NCBI GenBank assembly: GCA_938083085.1
Contig: CALLKX010000015.1
Location: 1 to 64,000 of the forward strand
Source of the DNA: an uncultured bacterium
Lineage (GTDB): Bacteria; Planctomycetota; UBA1135; GCA-002686595
Reading direction: 5' to 3'
Length of the DNA stretch: 64,000 nucleotides
Positions within the stretch are counted from its first letter, which is position 1. Every line of letters begins with the position of its first letter. Position numbers and translations under genes: made by a program. Shown here one piece after another: positions 1-8,237 of this stretch. The notes under the pieces were generated by a model. The model worked only from the letters and a program-made list of their open reading frames with translations, made no database searches and was not told the origin of the DNA.

Positions 1-26
1 CGAAGGGCTCAGTCGAAGGGCTCAGT
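1..26. repeat. 13-nt tandem repeat at window edge
   Basis: Two perfect back-to-back copies of CGAAGGGCTCAGT. The second copy contains the stop codon of the small membrane protein that follows on the minus strand. The array may continue beyond the window. Confidence 0.8.
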
Positions 27-222
27 GGACCGACGCCAGCGTGTGCTGGACCACGATCATGACCACAACGATCGCCGCGGAGGCCAGCACGAAGGTGGCG
101 TAGCGACGGGGGAAGAGGCGAATGGCCTTGCCGTCCTCTGCTTCCGTGTACATGCAGGTCACGGCGACAATCACCATTGCCGACAGCAGGAAGAGCGCGA
201 TGTGGAGTCCGAGGTCGTCCAT
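22..222 (-). CDS. Small two-helix membrane protein, unknown function
   Basis: A 66-residue protein with two hydrophobic segments (about residues 6-23 and 42-63) separated by a short charged loop containing FPRRY, so probably a two-pass inner-membrane protein with a small polar turn. I do not recognise a family. Its ATG lies 3 nt after the stop of the DUF6677-like gene upstream, so the two are probably co-transcribed and the product may be an accessory of that membrane protein. The stop codon falls inside a 13-nt tandem repeat. Confidence 0.6.
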   Translation of the reverse strand: MDDLGLHIALFLLSAMVIVAVTCMYTEAEDGKAIRLFPRRYATFVLASAAIVVVMIVVQHTLASVH

Positions 223-225
223 GGA

Positions 226-1071
226 TCAGGAAGCCTTCGGCTCGCCCCGCCGCGAGGCCTTCAGCTCGGTGGCGAGGGGCCGTCCGAAGAGTTTGGAGTC
301 GCTGAAGCCGTACACGTCGAGCAAGAGCAGGACGTTGAGCACTCCTGCAACCGATGCGAGCATGACACCCGCATCGGAGTACCTGGGCCGCACTTCCATG
401 GCCGGGTGCCCGGAGAAGAACTCCGCCACGAAGGCCATGGGGCCCAGCATCGTCTGACCCGCCCAGTAATAGAAGTGCCGGGTCCGGTCGAGGTTCGTCC
501 CCTCTGCCAGCAAGCAACCGAGGACGAACATCCCGGTGATCAGGAGGAAGCAGAACAGCCCGCGCGCGACGCGGCCCTGGGAGACGTGGCCAGCGCCGGG
601 GATCAGCCACCCGAAGAGCACCGCGGCCGCAGGATGAATCGCCGCGCCCTCAATCACCGAGCCCGCCTGAGCACGGGCATCGAAGTGAGCCCTGGACGCG
701 AGGATCAGGTTGAGGATCCCCGAGGTCGAGGTGAGCGCGAGGCCGAGGTAGAGCTGCGGGCCGAAGGGCGCGGGAGAGAGGTCGCTGAAGTCGATCTGCC
801 GCACGTGCAGAAAGAAGGCCCCCACGTTCCCAGCCTCGGGGGTGAGGGCCCCCGCGAAGGGCCCCCGGATCTCCGGCGCGAGGAGGTCCAAGAAGGCGCC
901 CCCCGTCAGCGCGAGGCCCGCGACATAGAGCCCCTGGATCACCACGAAGGCCGCCACCGCGAGACGCATGTGCCCCAACAGGAAGTGCCCAGCGCCAGGC
1001 ACGAGCCACGTCAGGAGGGCCGCGACGTTGGGGTTCACGGGAGAGCGTTTACTGGAATCCAAGCTCGGCAT
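226..1071 (-). CDS. DUF6677-like multi-pass membrane protein with internal duplication
   Basis: A 281-residue protein with several hydrophobic segments. A motif of the form NPxxAxLLxWLxPGAGHxxxGxxxRxxxxF occurs twice, near residue 13 and near residue 143, each followed by a hydrophobic helix. WLVPGAGHFLLGH and WLIPGAGHVSQGR are the two copies. This layout matches the DUF6677 family seen in planctomycetes, whose biochemical role is unknown. It is the first gene of a probable two-gene operon with the small membrane protein 3 nt downstream. The family call is from the duplicated motif; no function is inferred. Confidence 0.7.
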   Translation of the reverse strand: MPSLDSSKRSPVNPNVAALLTWLVPGAGHFLLGHMRLAVAAFVVIQGLYVAGLALTGGAFLDLLAPEIRGPFAGALTPEAGNVGAFFLHVRQIDFSDLSPAPFGPQLYLGLALTSTSGILNLILASRAHFDARAQAGSVIEGAAIHPAAAVLFGWLIPGAGHVSQGRVARGLFCFLLITGMFVLGCLLAEGTNLDRTRHFYYWAGQTMLGPMAFVAEFFSGHPAMEVRPRYSDAGVMLASVAGVLNVLLLLDVYGFSDSKLFGRPLATELKASRRGEPKAS

Positions 1072-1169
1072 GATTTCGCCGAGTTCTAACCGGAGGCGGC
1101 AGGCCGGTTCGTCTTTTTTTGGGCGTAACAGCGCTACGCGAGGGTTCGGGCGTTGTGGGTCGGCGGATT

Positions 1170-1691
1170 ATGGGTCACGCTCAACCTATGCCTCCGTCTC
1201 CTCTCGGTGCCTCTCCGGACCCGGTCCCCTCCGATCCTGACCCACGGCTCAACGAGCCGGCAAAGGGTGCGGAGCCCGCCTTCGTGCTTGAGGTCGAGGT
1301 TCGGTACAGCGAGACCGACCAGATGGGCGTCGCCCATCACGGCAGCTACCTCATCTATCTCGAGGAGGCGCGGACCGGGCTCATGCGAGCCCATGGCACG
1401 CCGTACGGTGACGTCGAGCGTGCGGGTATCGGGCTCCCCGTGCGGAACATCTCGCTGAAGTACCGCGCCCCCGCCTTCTACGAGGACCGCCTTCAGGTGC
1501 ACTGCTGGGTGTCCGCGCTGCGCTCAGCCTCGGTCACCTTCAGCTACGAGATCTACCGTGGAGAGCAGGACGGCTCCTGCACCCACCTCCTCTCGGCCAC
1601 GGTCGAGCTGGCTTGCGTTGACCTCTCCACCAAGCGGCCGCGTGTCATGCCCGACGCCCTCCACGAGGCCTTCGCGGCGCGGCTGATCTGA
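1170..1691 (+). CDS. Acyl-CoA thioesterase, YbgC/FadM hot-dog family
   Basis: Single hot-dog domain enzyme predicted to hydrolyse acyl-CoA thioesters in the cytoplasm. The segment RYSETDQMGVAHHGSYLIYL carries the family's catalytic Asp (TDQMG) and the following EEAR stretch, and LPVRNISLKYRAPAFYED is typical of the second half of the fold. I chose the ATG at 1170 (173 aa). An upstream TTG at 1119 and a downstream ATG at 1188 are alternatives, and neither has a clear ribosome binding site. The proline-rich N-terminus before residue 40 is not part of the domain. The gene stands alone between two minus-strand genes. Confidence 0.85.
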   Translation: MGHAQPMPPSPLGASPDPVPSDPDPRLNEPAKGAEPAFVLEVEVRYSETDQMGVAHHGSYLIYLEEARTGLMRAHGTPYGDVERAGIGLPVRNISLKYRAPAFYEDRLQVHCWVSALRSASVTFSYEIYRGEQDGSCTHLLSATVELACVDLSTKRPRVMPDALHEAFAARLI

Positions 1692-1750
1692 GGCCCGCCC
1701 AAGCAAGGTCGCTCCAGCGAGGCGCCCCTGATGGACCCCGCCGCCCAGGC

Positions 1751-3907
1751 TCAGTCGCGAGTGTCGCCAGCACGCTCCCACTTTGAAAAGAAGGGGGAAG
1801 CCCAGGCCGTCTGTCCGTCGACCTGGATGATCCGAACAATGAGCCAGCCGTGCTCACCCGGGGGCGCGCCCGCCCAGGACCAGGTCTGTTCCAACGAAGC
1901 GTCTCCCTCCGCCTCAATCACGTGAGCCAGCGAGCCCGTATCCCAGAACTCGACCCGTGCGATACCTGCTGAACCGCGCGCACGCACACGGATCGGGAAG
2001 GGTCCATCGCCGGGGAGGTCCTCTCCCATCCACCGATCGCCTGAGCGGACTTCCAGTTCGATGCGCGCCGTCGCCCCGTAGGTACGCCGGGCGCGGAACG
2101 CTTTGAAGATCGGCTCCCGGTCGAGCGACGACTCCGGCGCCCCCTCCGTGGGGACCCAGACAAAGGCGAAGGCGCCCGAGGTGGAGAGGTGGTCCGAGCT
2201 CGCGATGAAGCCAAATCGCTGGCCGCCAGACAGCGCGCGCACCTGGAGTTCCTTCATGGAGTCCACATCACGGAACGCCTGGTAGACCTCGGCCAGCGGC
2301 CGACGCTCGTCATCCCGCTTCGTCCAGACGTTGCCGCAAAAGCGGCGCCCCTCCACCGCCGCCGTGGCGTGGGGAATCGTCATGACCTCGGAGGGGTCGA
2401 ACTCCGCCCAGAACTCCCGCAGGGGTGGGCGGTGGGGTCGCAGGACGTCTGGCCGGAGCGAGATCACGTTGTGATCGGTGTCCCCCTGGCTCCGTTCGTA
2501 CGCGTGGAAGGCCACGAACCGGCCAGGGAGGTGGTGGCGGTCCACCTCCGCGACGCTGCGCTTCCAGGGGAGGCCGTTCACGTTCCCCTGGTCAAGGTCC
2601 CTCGCGTGATCCGTGATCGCCACGAAGTCCAGGGCTCCTGGGCCGCGGGCGTAGCGGTACGCGTCATCGAGGGATCCGTCATAGAAGGGAAAGCAGAGGG
2701 ACAGATCCGTGTGGCGGTGCAGGTCCCCTCCAAAGAGCGCAAAGGCCTGCTCTCCCACGACCGTCGTCGGGCGTTCGCGGACCACCTCGCGCGGCTCGAG
2801 CGCGACGGCAGGGGCCGGCGGCGCGACCAAGACCGGAACCTCCGCCAGGGAGACGGGCTCCTCCTCGGGGACCGGGAGCACCGCGCGCACGCTCCCCTTG
2901 GCCTGGGGGTCGCGCCGGCGGTCGCTGCGCCCGACCGTGTACTCCACCAGCGTCTGCTGGCCGTCGGCCTTGAATCGAACCGGCTGATCGCCGTCGCGCT
3001 GACGCTGATCGAGCCGGACGGGATCCGACCAGCCCCGCCCCGTCAGCCGCAGGAGGTCAACGGAGAAGCCGTATTCGACGTGGGAGCGCGTCTTGCCCTT
3101 CTCGGAGAGCTGGACCTGATGCACGTGGCGATACGCGAGCCAGAGCCCGCCTCGGTGGTCCACGCCGATCTCAGGGCGCTCGTAGAAGACGCCGATCCGG
3201 CGGGCACCGTCCCGGCGTTCCGGCGCCGCGAGGGCCGCGTCGAACGAGGGCATGGGAACGCCGCCCTTCACCTCGGCGACACTCCCGTCCTTCAGCACCT
3301 TGGCGAGATGACTCGTCCGCCAGGTGTGGAGCGGCCCCACGTCATCCGTGACGTTGTTCCAGAGCGTGTCGACCGAGCGGTACTCGCCGCCCCAGTGACG
3401 AGGCCCCTCCTCCCAGGCGATCCAGATGGCCCCATCGCTGTCCGTCGCGAGCGACGGGCGAGCCTGAAAGCGGGGCCCTCCGGCGATGACGAAGGGCGCT
3501 CCCCGGGGCCCAGGCTCTGGCTTGGTCTCGACCCAGCAGGCCAGCACATCGAAGGAGGCCCCGTCCCCCACCGCGCCGCGGTACTCGTCCCACGCCACCA
3601 GCCACCGGCCGTCTTCCCCACGAGCAGCGACCACCGCACCGATATGGTCCGCGGGCCCGCGCACCTCGAAGTCGAGTTCTGGAGCCGAAGAGACCTTGAG
3701 GACAAGGTGATCTCCGTCTTTCCCGGACTCTACCAGCACGGCTCCACCCGGCCCGAGAGCCGCCCTCGTCCGGTCCCCATCCTCTTCAGAGTCCGCAAGG
3801 GTCGTCTCGATGAGGGTCTCGACCGGATCGGTTCGGTACTCGTCCCCCTGGATCGCAGCCGCGGCGGAGAGAGCGAGGAGTCCAATCAGGAGGAGGGGGC
3901 GACGCAT
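1751..3907 (-). CDS. Secreted DUF3604 (PHP-like) protein with N-terminal propeller-like region
   Basis: A 718-residue protein. Residues 1-21 form a signal peptide (MRRPLLLIGLLALSAAAA). Residues about 25-370 hold repeated blades of the type RPSLATDSDGAIWIAWEE, resembling a sialidase-like beta-propeller. The C-terminal half has DUF3604 features: GGDLHRHTDLS, FVAITDHARD, TIPHATAAVEG, FIASSDH. The spaced His/Asp residues are those of PHP-type metallohydrolases. A secreted metal-dependent hydrolase is inferred; the substrate is unknown, and some DUF3604 relatives lie near sulfatase or polysaccharide genes. The start is an ATG giving a clean signal peptide. It is convergent with the thioesterase gene. 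Confidence 0.8.
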   Translation of the reverse strand: MRRPLLLIGLLALSAAAAIQGDEYRTDPVETLIETTLADSEEDGDRTRAALGPGGAVLVESGKDGDHLVLKVSSAPELDFEVRGPADHIGAVVAARGEDGRWLVAWDEYRGAVGDGASFDVLACWVETKPEPGPRGAPFVIAGGPRFQARPSLATDSDGAIWIAWEEGPRHWGGEYRSVDTLWNNVTDDVGPLHTWRTSHLAKVLKDGSVAEVKGGVPMPSFDAALAAPERRDGARRIGVFYERPEIGVDHRGGLWLAYRHVHQVQLSEKGKTRSHVEYGFSVDLLRLTGRGWSDPVRLDQRQRDGDQPVRFKADGQQTLVEYTVGRSDRRRDPQAKGSVRAVLPVPEEEPVSLAEVPVLVAPPAPAVALEPREVVRERPTTVVGEQAFALFGGDLHRHTDLSLCFPFYDGSLDDAYRYARGPGALDFVAITDHARDLDQGNVNGLPWKRSVAEVDRHHLPGRFVAFHAYERSQGDTDHNVISLRPDVLRPHRPPLREFWAEFDPSEVMTIPHATAAVEGRRFCGNVWTKRDDERRPLAEVYQAFRDVDSMKELQVRALSGGQRFGFIASSDHLSTSGAFAFVWVPTEGAPESSLDREPIFKAFRARRTYGATARIELEVRSGDRWMGEDLPGDGPFPIRVRARGSAGIARVEFWDTGSLAHVIEAEGDASLEQTWSWAGAPPGEHGWLIVRIIQVDGQTAWASPFFSKWERAGDTRD

Positions 3908-3935
3908 GCCGCCAAGGTAGCACCTCGGATCATGC

Positions 3936-4451
3936 TCACACGAAGAGGGCCGTCACGAGCAGCCCGTAGACCACGACACCCGCCACCAGCTTCCCGGCGA
4001 GACCGATCATGTGGCCCGCCGCGGCGGCTCGCCCGATGCGAAAGGCGCTGTCGGCGGACTTGCCACCGCTGCGCTCCAGCCCAGAGGACAGCGCAAAGGC
4101 GCCGAGCCCGCCGCCAACCAGGGTCCCCACCACCGGAATCGGGATCAGCATGGTGCCGAGCAGCGCGCCGCCGATGCCTCCGGCGAGGGCGCCAATGGAG
4201 CCCCGCCGTCCTGCGCCCGCTCGACGGGCCCGGACCGAGGAGGACAGGGCCTCCCAGACCTCTCCCGCGACCGCGAGAGACAGCGCGACGATGAGCACCG
4301 GCGTCCCGAAGAGTCGCGGCTCGGTGATCCACTCGGCAACGCCGGCGAGGAACAGCAGGAGCCATGTCCCCGGGAGGCCAAGCAGGATCAGCAACGGCCC
4401 CATGAGCCCGAAGATGGGGAGGAAGATCTGGCAGAGGAGCGTCGCGGACAT
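3936..4451 (-). CDS. DUF456 family membrane protein
   Basis: A 171-residue membrane protein with about four hydrophobic segments. The first half has LLILLGLPGTWLLLF and a charged AGEVWEAL, both characteristic of DUF456. The middle holds a glycine-rich segment (GALAGGIGGALLGTMLIPIP) also typical of the family. Function in this family is not established. I took the internal ATG at 4451 as start because the upstream extension to 4532 is arginine-rich and does not look like part of the domain. It ends 28 bp before the start of the DUF3604 gene on the same strand. Confidence 0.75.
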   Translation of the reverse strand: MSATLLCQIFLPIFGLMGPLLILLGLPGTWLLLFLAGVAEWITEPRLFGTPVLIVALSLAVAGEVWEALSSSVRARRAGAGRRGSIGALAGGIGGALLGTMLIPIPVVGTLVGGGLGAFALSSGLERSGGKSADSAFRIGRAAAAGHMIGLAGKLVAGVVVYGLLVTALFV

Positions 4452-4686
4452 GGGCTGGCTTCGGCCCAGAATGCGGGACCTGACCTGAATGAAGCAAGGG
4501 GCGGCACGTCGTAGTCCCCGTCGAACACGCATCCGGCCCTCACCTCAGCCCGAGCGGACACCCTCGGCGTCATCTTCTCCGGGAACCTCGTCCAGGCCAC
4601 CTTCCGGACCGCGCTCTGAGCCCCTCTCGATGTCCTGGTGCCGGGCCGTCGTCCAAGGCCCTCTTTCCGGATCTTGGTGAAGGGGC

Positions 4687-4742
4687 TCGGCTGAAGGGTT
4701 TCGGCTGAGGGGTTTCGGCTGGGGGGGGTCGGCTGGGGGGGG
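4687..4742. repeat. 14-nt intergenic minisatellite, four units
   Basis: Four consecutive 14-nt units based on TCGGCTGAGGGGTT. The last two have drifted to TCGGCTGGGGGGGG, ending in runs of eight G. G-runs on one strand could form unusual structures, but this is inference. Confidence 0.8.
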
Positions 4743-4920
4743 TGGGCGCCAAGGCGGCCGCGCTCGGAGCCGGAAGTGTGCTCGCGGGCCGCGCCCGTCA
4801 CAGGGCCTCGCCGCGCGCTCTCAGCCCAGTCCACACTGCAGCCTCAAGTCGCCCTTCATGCGCTGCACCTCATGGCCACGCTCCGGCACTGATGGCTCTC
4901 CAGAGCCCCATGCCTCCCTC

Positions 4921-4954
4921 CGCCCGATGGACCTCGCCGCCCGATGGACCTCGC
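4921..4954. repeat. 17-nt direct duplication
   Basis: Two perfect adjacent copies of CGCCCGATGGACCTCGC followed by the first five bases of a third. Confidence 0.8.
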
Positions 4955-5183
4955 CGCCCAGGGGCTCCGGTGGGCGACGCACCAGGTGGGGCCACCCTTC
5001 GTTGGGCCTCTTTGCCAGACGACCACTGCTGCCCAATGAGCCCTCTCCTTCTGGGCGAGCCCGCCCGCCGATGGATGCGCGCTACAGACGGGCGTGGTTT
5101 CTTGGCCCCATCCACTCCGAGTGCGCTGGCGGGGACGTGGGGCCGGGCAGTTCGCGGGAGGCTCGCCGGGCCCTTGGAGCCGC

Positions 5184-5495
5184 TCAGGCGGGCTGATCGG
5201 GGCCGAGGACGATGTCGTCCCTGGAATCCCACCAGTCCGGTTCCGCGACCTCCTCGGAGCTCTCGATGAGCTCGGCTTCGGCCTCTCCCTCGACCGCTTG
5301 CTCCGGCGCCAACACGGATCGCTCCATGTCCCGGGCAGTCACCCAGGGGCTATGAAAGACGCCCGGGAGCGTCTCCAGGAGCCGCTCTGCGCAGGCCACG
5401 CAGGGGTCTCCGGACTCGTCTTCATTGAGCGAATGAACCGCTCCCCCACACTCGATACACCTCGTCTCCGGATTCACCATGGCAAGAGGACTCAT
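5184..5495 (-). CDS. Small zinc-ribbon protein with acidic tail
   Basis: A 103-residue protein with an N-terminal CxxC pair (CIECGG, near residue 13) and a second (CVACAE, near residue 33), enough to bind one zinc. The C-terminal half is acidic and ends in WWDSRDDIVLGPD. No family is recognised beyond a zinc ribbon. The ATG at 5495 is favoured over the one at 5480 because AGGGA lies 6 nt upstream. It is divergent from the rrf2/iscR-like gene, so it shares the control region with the two inverted repeats and may be co-regulated with iron-sulfur assembly. Confidence 0.65.
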   Translation of the reverse strand: MSPLAMVNPETRCIECGGAVHSLNEDESGDPCVACAERLLETLPGVFHSPWVTARDMERSVLAPEQAVEGEAEAELIESSEEVAEPDWWDSRDDIVLGPDQPA

Positions 5496-5610
5496 CGAAC
5501 GTCCCTGTGGTCGGCTTGAGGTTCCATCCCGGTCCGTCCCATGGAGCCTCGAACTGGAGCGGTCCCCGGACAGGCTGTCGCGTTCTGGCCCCCTTTTGGT
5601 GCTATTTTCC

Positions 5611-5625
5611 CAACCCGACGGGTTG
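5611..5625. promoter_or_regulatory. Inverted repeat IR1 (operator candidate)
   Basis: CAACCC-GAC-GGGTTG: a perfect 6-bp inverted repeat with a 3-bp spacer, between the divergent zinc-ribbon and rrf2 genes. Its centre is 30 bp (about three helical turns) from the centre of IR2. Confidence 0.55.
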
Positions 5626-5650
5626 CCCCGGTCGAAAAGAGCACTAAACT
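5623..5650 (+). promoter_or_regulatory. Putative sigma70-type promoter of the isc operon
   Basis: TTGCCC (5623-5628) and TAAACT (5645-5650) are separated by 16 bp, about 27 bp upstream of the rrf2 start codon. IR2 overlaps the -10 element, as expected for repression by the operon's own regulator. Assigned from sequence resemblance only. Confidence 0.45.
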
Positions 5651-5656
5651 AGTGCT
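5640..5656. promoter_or_regulatory. Inverted repeat IR2, probable Rrf2-family operator
   Basis: AGCACTA-AAC-TAGTGCT: a perfect 7-bp inverted repeat with a 3-bp spacer, lying 20 bp upstream of the rrf2-type regulator and overlapping a -10-like hexamer. It is the AT-richest spot in the intergenic region. Autoregulation by binding at the own promoter is usual for IscR and other Rrf2 proteins. Confidence 0.6.
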
Positions 5657-5676
5657 GATTAAACATCACCCGACAG

Positions 5677-6153
5677 ATGCTGCGCCTCACCAAGAGAACC
5701 GAATACGGCCTGATCGCCCTCGTCCATATGGCCGAGCTGGCGGCGGCTCGCCCCGCGGAAGCGGAGGCGGAGGTGATCAGTGCCCGCGCGATCGGAGACA
5801 TCTTTCCTGTGCCGAAGCGGATGCTCGCCGAGGCCCTGAAGCACCTTCAGCAGGGCGGCATCCTGGAGTCGACGCGGGGCGTCCGGGGTGGCTACCGGCT
5901 CTCACGGCCGGCCGACCAGGTCTCGCTCGGGGAGATCGTCTCGATTCTGGAGGGGCCTCCGACCCTGACCAGCTGCGCCGGGCTGGGCGCCGCAAGCTCG
6001 GACGGCGGCTGCGATGTCGAGCCCGTCTGCCCCATCCGCTCTCCCCTCGCCCGGCTCCGCACAGGTATCTGGACGCTCTTCGAGGGCGTGACCCTGCAGG
6101 CCCTGGCTGACCGATCTGCTGACCCCACTGGCCTGTTTTCCGCAACCGGCTGA
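5677..6153 (+). CDS. Rrf2 family regulator, IscR-like, of the isc operon
   Basis: A 158-residue winged-helix regulator. MLRLTKRTEYGLIALVHMA and the wing segment GVRGGYRLSRP are diagnostic of the Rrf2 family. Three cysteines, C100-x11-C112-x5-C118, are placed where IscR binds a [2Fe-2S] cluster; E. coli IscR has C-x5-C-x5-C, so the first loop is longer here. Expected role: sense cluster status and repress the operon. It is the first gene of rrf2-iscS-iscU-iscA-hscB-hscA-iscX and lies just downstream of two inverted repeats. Whether the cluster type matches IscR is not known, so I call it IscR-like. Confidence 0.88.
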   Translation: MLRLTKRTEYGLIALVHMAELAAARPAEAEAEVISARAIGDIFPVPKRMLAEALKHLQQGGILESTRGVRGGYRLSRPADQVSLGEIVSILEGPPTLTSCAGLGAASSDGGCDVEPVCPIRSPLARLRTGIWTLFEGVTLQALADRSADPTGLFSATG

Positions 6154-6221
6154 CCCCCCACGCGAACGAACACTGCCGCAACCGGATCAACGTCAACCGG
6201 AGCGGCTAAGAACTCAGAACG

Positions 6222-7436
6222 ATGAACTTCCCCATCTACTTCGACTATCAGGCGACCACCCCGGTCGACCAGCGCGTCCTCGACACGATGCTCCCGTACT
6301 TCACGAGCGCATATGGCAACGCCGCGAGCCGGAGCCACGCGTTCGGCTGGAAGGCCGAAGAGGCCGTGGACACGGCGCGTGAGCAGATTGCGTCGATCCT
6401 CGGCGCGTCTTCCAAGGAGGTCGTGTTCACGTCCGGCTCCACCGAGGCCATCAACCTCGCCATGAAAGGCGTCGGGGAGATGTACGGGTCCAAAGGCAAG
6501 CACATCGTGACCTGCCTCGCCGAACACAAGGCCGTCCTGGATACGGCCAAGCACATGGAGAAGGAGGGGTTCGAGGTCACCTACCTCGAGCCGGACTCCA
6601 ACGGCGCTGTGACGGCCCAGCAGGTCGCCGAAGCGATTCGTGAGGACACGATCCTGGTCACCATCATGTGGGCCAACAACGAGGTCGGCACGGTCAACCC
6701 GATCCGGGAGATCGGCGCGATCTGCCGGGAGCGGGGCGTGCTCTTCTTCACGGACGGCACCCAGTCGGTCGGCAAGATCCCCGTGGACGTCGAGGCCGAC
6801 AACATCGACCTGCTCTGCTTCTCCGGTCACAAGCTCTACGGTCCGAAGGGCGTGGGCGCCCTCTACGTCCGCCGCCGCAAGCCGCGGGTCCGCCTCGTGG
6901 CCCAGATGGACGGCGGCGGCCACGAGCGTGGCATGCGCTCCGGCACCCTCAACGTCCCGGGGATCGTCGGCCTCGGCGCCGCGTGCGCCGTGGCGGAGAA
7001 GGACCTCGAGAAGGACATGGCCCACTCCATCGCCATGCGGGAGCGCTTCGAGGAGAAGATCTTCGGAGCCCTCGACCACGTCGCGATCAACGGCAACGAG
7101 AACTCCCGCCTGCCCGGCTGCTCCAACCTCTCCTTCGCCTACGTCGAGGGAGAGTCGCTGATCATGGGGTTCAAGGATCTGGCCGTGTCGTCGGGCTCCG
7201 CCTGCACCTCTGCGAGCCTTGAGCCGAGCCACGTGCTGCAGGCCATGGGCGTCGGAGACGAGCTGGCCCACAGCTCCATCCGCTTCGGATTTGGACGGCT
7301 CACGACCGCGGAGGAGATCGACTTCGCCGCCGAGCAGGTCATCACCGCCGTGAAGAAGCTCCGGGAGCTCTCCCCTCTCTACGAGATGGTGCAGGAGGGG
7401 ATCGACCTCTCCACCATCGCCTGGACCGGTCACTAG
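6222..7436 (+). CDS. iscS: Cysteine desulfurase IscS
   Basis: PLP enzyme that converts cysteine to alanine and hands persulfide sulfur to the scaffold IscU. The PLP lysine is K204 in [12 protein letters not shown]. The catalytic cysteine is C328 in [17 protein letters not shown], the numbering and context of E. coli IscS. The protein is 404 aa, as is usual, and has an IscS-like C-terminal tail ([12 protein letters not shown]) of the kind that docks IscU. It is second in the isc operon, 68 bp after the regulator. Confidence 0.97.
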   Translation: MNFPIYFDYQATTPVDQRVLDTMLPYFTSAYGNAASRSHAFGWKAEEAVDTAREQIASILGASSKEVVFTSGSTEAINLAMKGVGEMYGSKGKHIVTCLAEHKAVLDTAKHMEKEGFEVTYLEPDSNGAVTAQQVAEAIREDTILVTIMWANNEVGTVNPIREIGAICRERGVLFFTDGTQSVGKIPVDVEADNIDLLCFSGHKLYGPKGVGALYVRRRKPRVRLVAQMDGGGHERGMRSGTLNVPGIVGLGAACAVAEKDLEKDMAHSIAMRERFEEKIFGALDHVAINGNENSRLPGCSNLSFAYVEGESLIMGFKDLAVSSGSACTSASLEPSHVLQAMGVGDELAHSSIRFGFGRLTTAEEIDFAAEQVITAVKKLRELSPLYEMVQEGIDLSTIAWTGH

Positions 7437-7489
7437 GCCGTCCGCCCCCCCTCGAACACACCAACGCACACCACTTCCCACCTAGTCAG

Positions 7490-7882
7490 ATGGCATACAG
7501 CGAAAAGGTCCTCGACCATTACGACAACCCCAGGAACGTCGGTTCCTTGGACAAGAACTCGACCGAGGTCGGCACCGGCATCGTCGGCGCCCCCGAGTGT
7601 GGCGACGTGATGAAGCTGCAGATCAAGGTCGAGGGCGATACGATCGTCGACGCCAAGTTCAAGACCTTCGGGTGCGGCTCCGCGATCGCCTCGTCCTCCC
7701 TCGCCACTGAGTGGATCAAGGGCAAGAAAGTCGACGAGGCCATGGCCATCTCCAACACGGAGATCGTCGAGGAGCTCTCGCTACCCCCGGTGAAGATTCA
7801 CTGTTCCGTCCTCGCCGAGGACGCGATCAAGGCTGCCGTCGCAGACTTCAAGCAAAAGCAGGACGGCGAAGAGAGCGCCTGA
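7490..7882 (+). CDS. iscU: Iron-sulfur cluster scaffold IscU
   Basis: Scaffold on which [2Fe-2S] and then [4Fe-4S] clusters are assembled. Ligands C37, D39 (GAPECGDVMKLQI), C62 (FGCGSAIASSS) and C105 (KIHCSVLAEDA) are all present. LPPVK at residues 98-102 is the motif bound by the specialised Hsp70 HscA, matching the presence of hscA and hscB downstream. Length 130 aa is normal. It lies 53 bp downstream of iscS. Confidence 0.97.
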   Translation: MAYSEKVLDHYDNPRNVGSLDKNSTEVGTGIVGAPECGDVMKLQIKVEGDTIVDAKFKTFGCGSAIASSSLATEWIKGKKVDEAMAISNTEIVEELSLPPVKIHCSVLAEDAIKAAVADFKQKQDGEESA

Positions 7883-7906
7883 GCGCCCTTCCCCGGAGAT
7901 CATTCC

Positions 7907-8236
7907 ATGGCTATCGGAATCACAGAACGAGCGAAGAGCGAGGTCTCAAGGATCCTCGTGGACCAGAACATGCCGGACGGCACCGCGCTGCGCGTCGGCG
8001 TGAAGGGCGGCGGCTGCTCGGGCTTCTCCTACACCCTCGGGTTTGACGATGAGATCAGGGCCACCGACCAGATCAAGGAGGAGGACGGCATCAGGGTTGT
8101 GTGCGACCCCAAGAGCTTCCTCTACCTCAACGGGACGGTCGTGGACTTCGAGGAGAGCCTGATGGGCCGCGGGTTCAAGTTCACCAACCCCAACGCCTCG
8201 AAGAGCTGCGGCTGCGGTGAGTCCTTCAGCGTCTGA
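7907..8236 (+). CDS. iscA: A-type iron-sulfur carrier IscA
   Basis: A 109-residue A-type carrier that moves clusters from the scaffold to target proteins. The three conserved cysteines are C37 (GGGCSGFSY), C101 and C103 (SCGCGESF). The gene sits between iscU and hscB as in classical isc operons. ErpA or SufA are relatives with the same fold, and the operon position favours IscA. Confidence 0.95.
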   Translation: MAIGITERAKSEVSRILVDQNMPDGTALRVGVKGGGCSGFSYTLGFDDEIRATDQIKEEDGIRVVCDPKSFLYLNGTVVDFEESLMGRGFKFTNPNASKSCGCGESFSV

Positions 8237-8237
8237 G

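Larger units (their letters stand above)
4452..5183. other. Gene-free region with degenerate short tandem repeats
   Basis: About 730 bp with no convincing gene on either strand. Open frames exist only because of high GC content; their translations are Pro/Arg/Ser-rich and lack domain signatures. The region contains a 14-nt array at 4687-4742 and a 17-nt duplication at 4921-4954. I see no hairpin with a U-run. Confidence 0.6.

Noticed and set aside
2189-4294. Long open frame on the plus strand opposite the DUF3604 gene
   Set aside because: Arg/Pro/Ala-rich translation without domain signals; the minus strand carries a signal peptide and clear DUF3604 motifs.
4742-5269. Plus-strand frame across the repeat region
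   Set aside because: It depends on tandem repeats and runs through the opposite-strand zinc-ribbon gene; no start signal or domain.
5892-7481. Long minus-strand frame opposite iscS
   Set aside because: It is the GC-driven shadow of a strongly conserved cysteine desulfurase gene.
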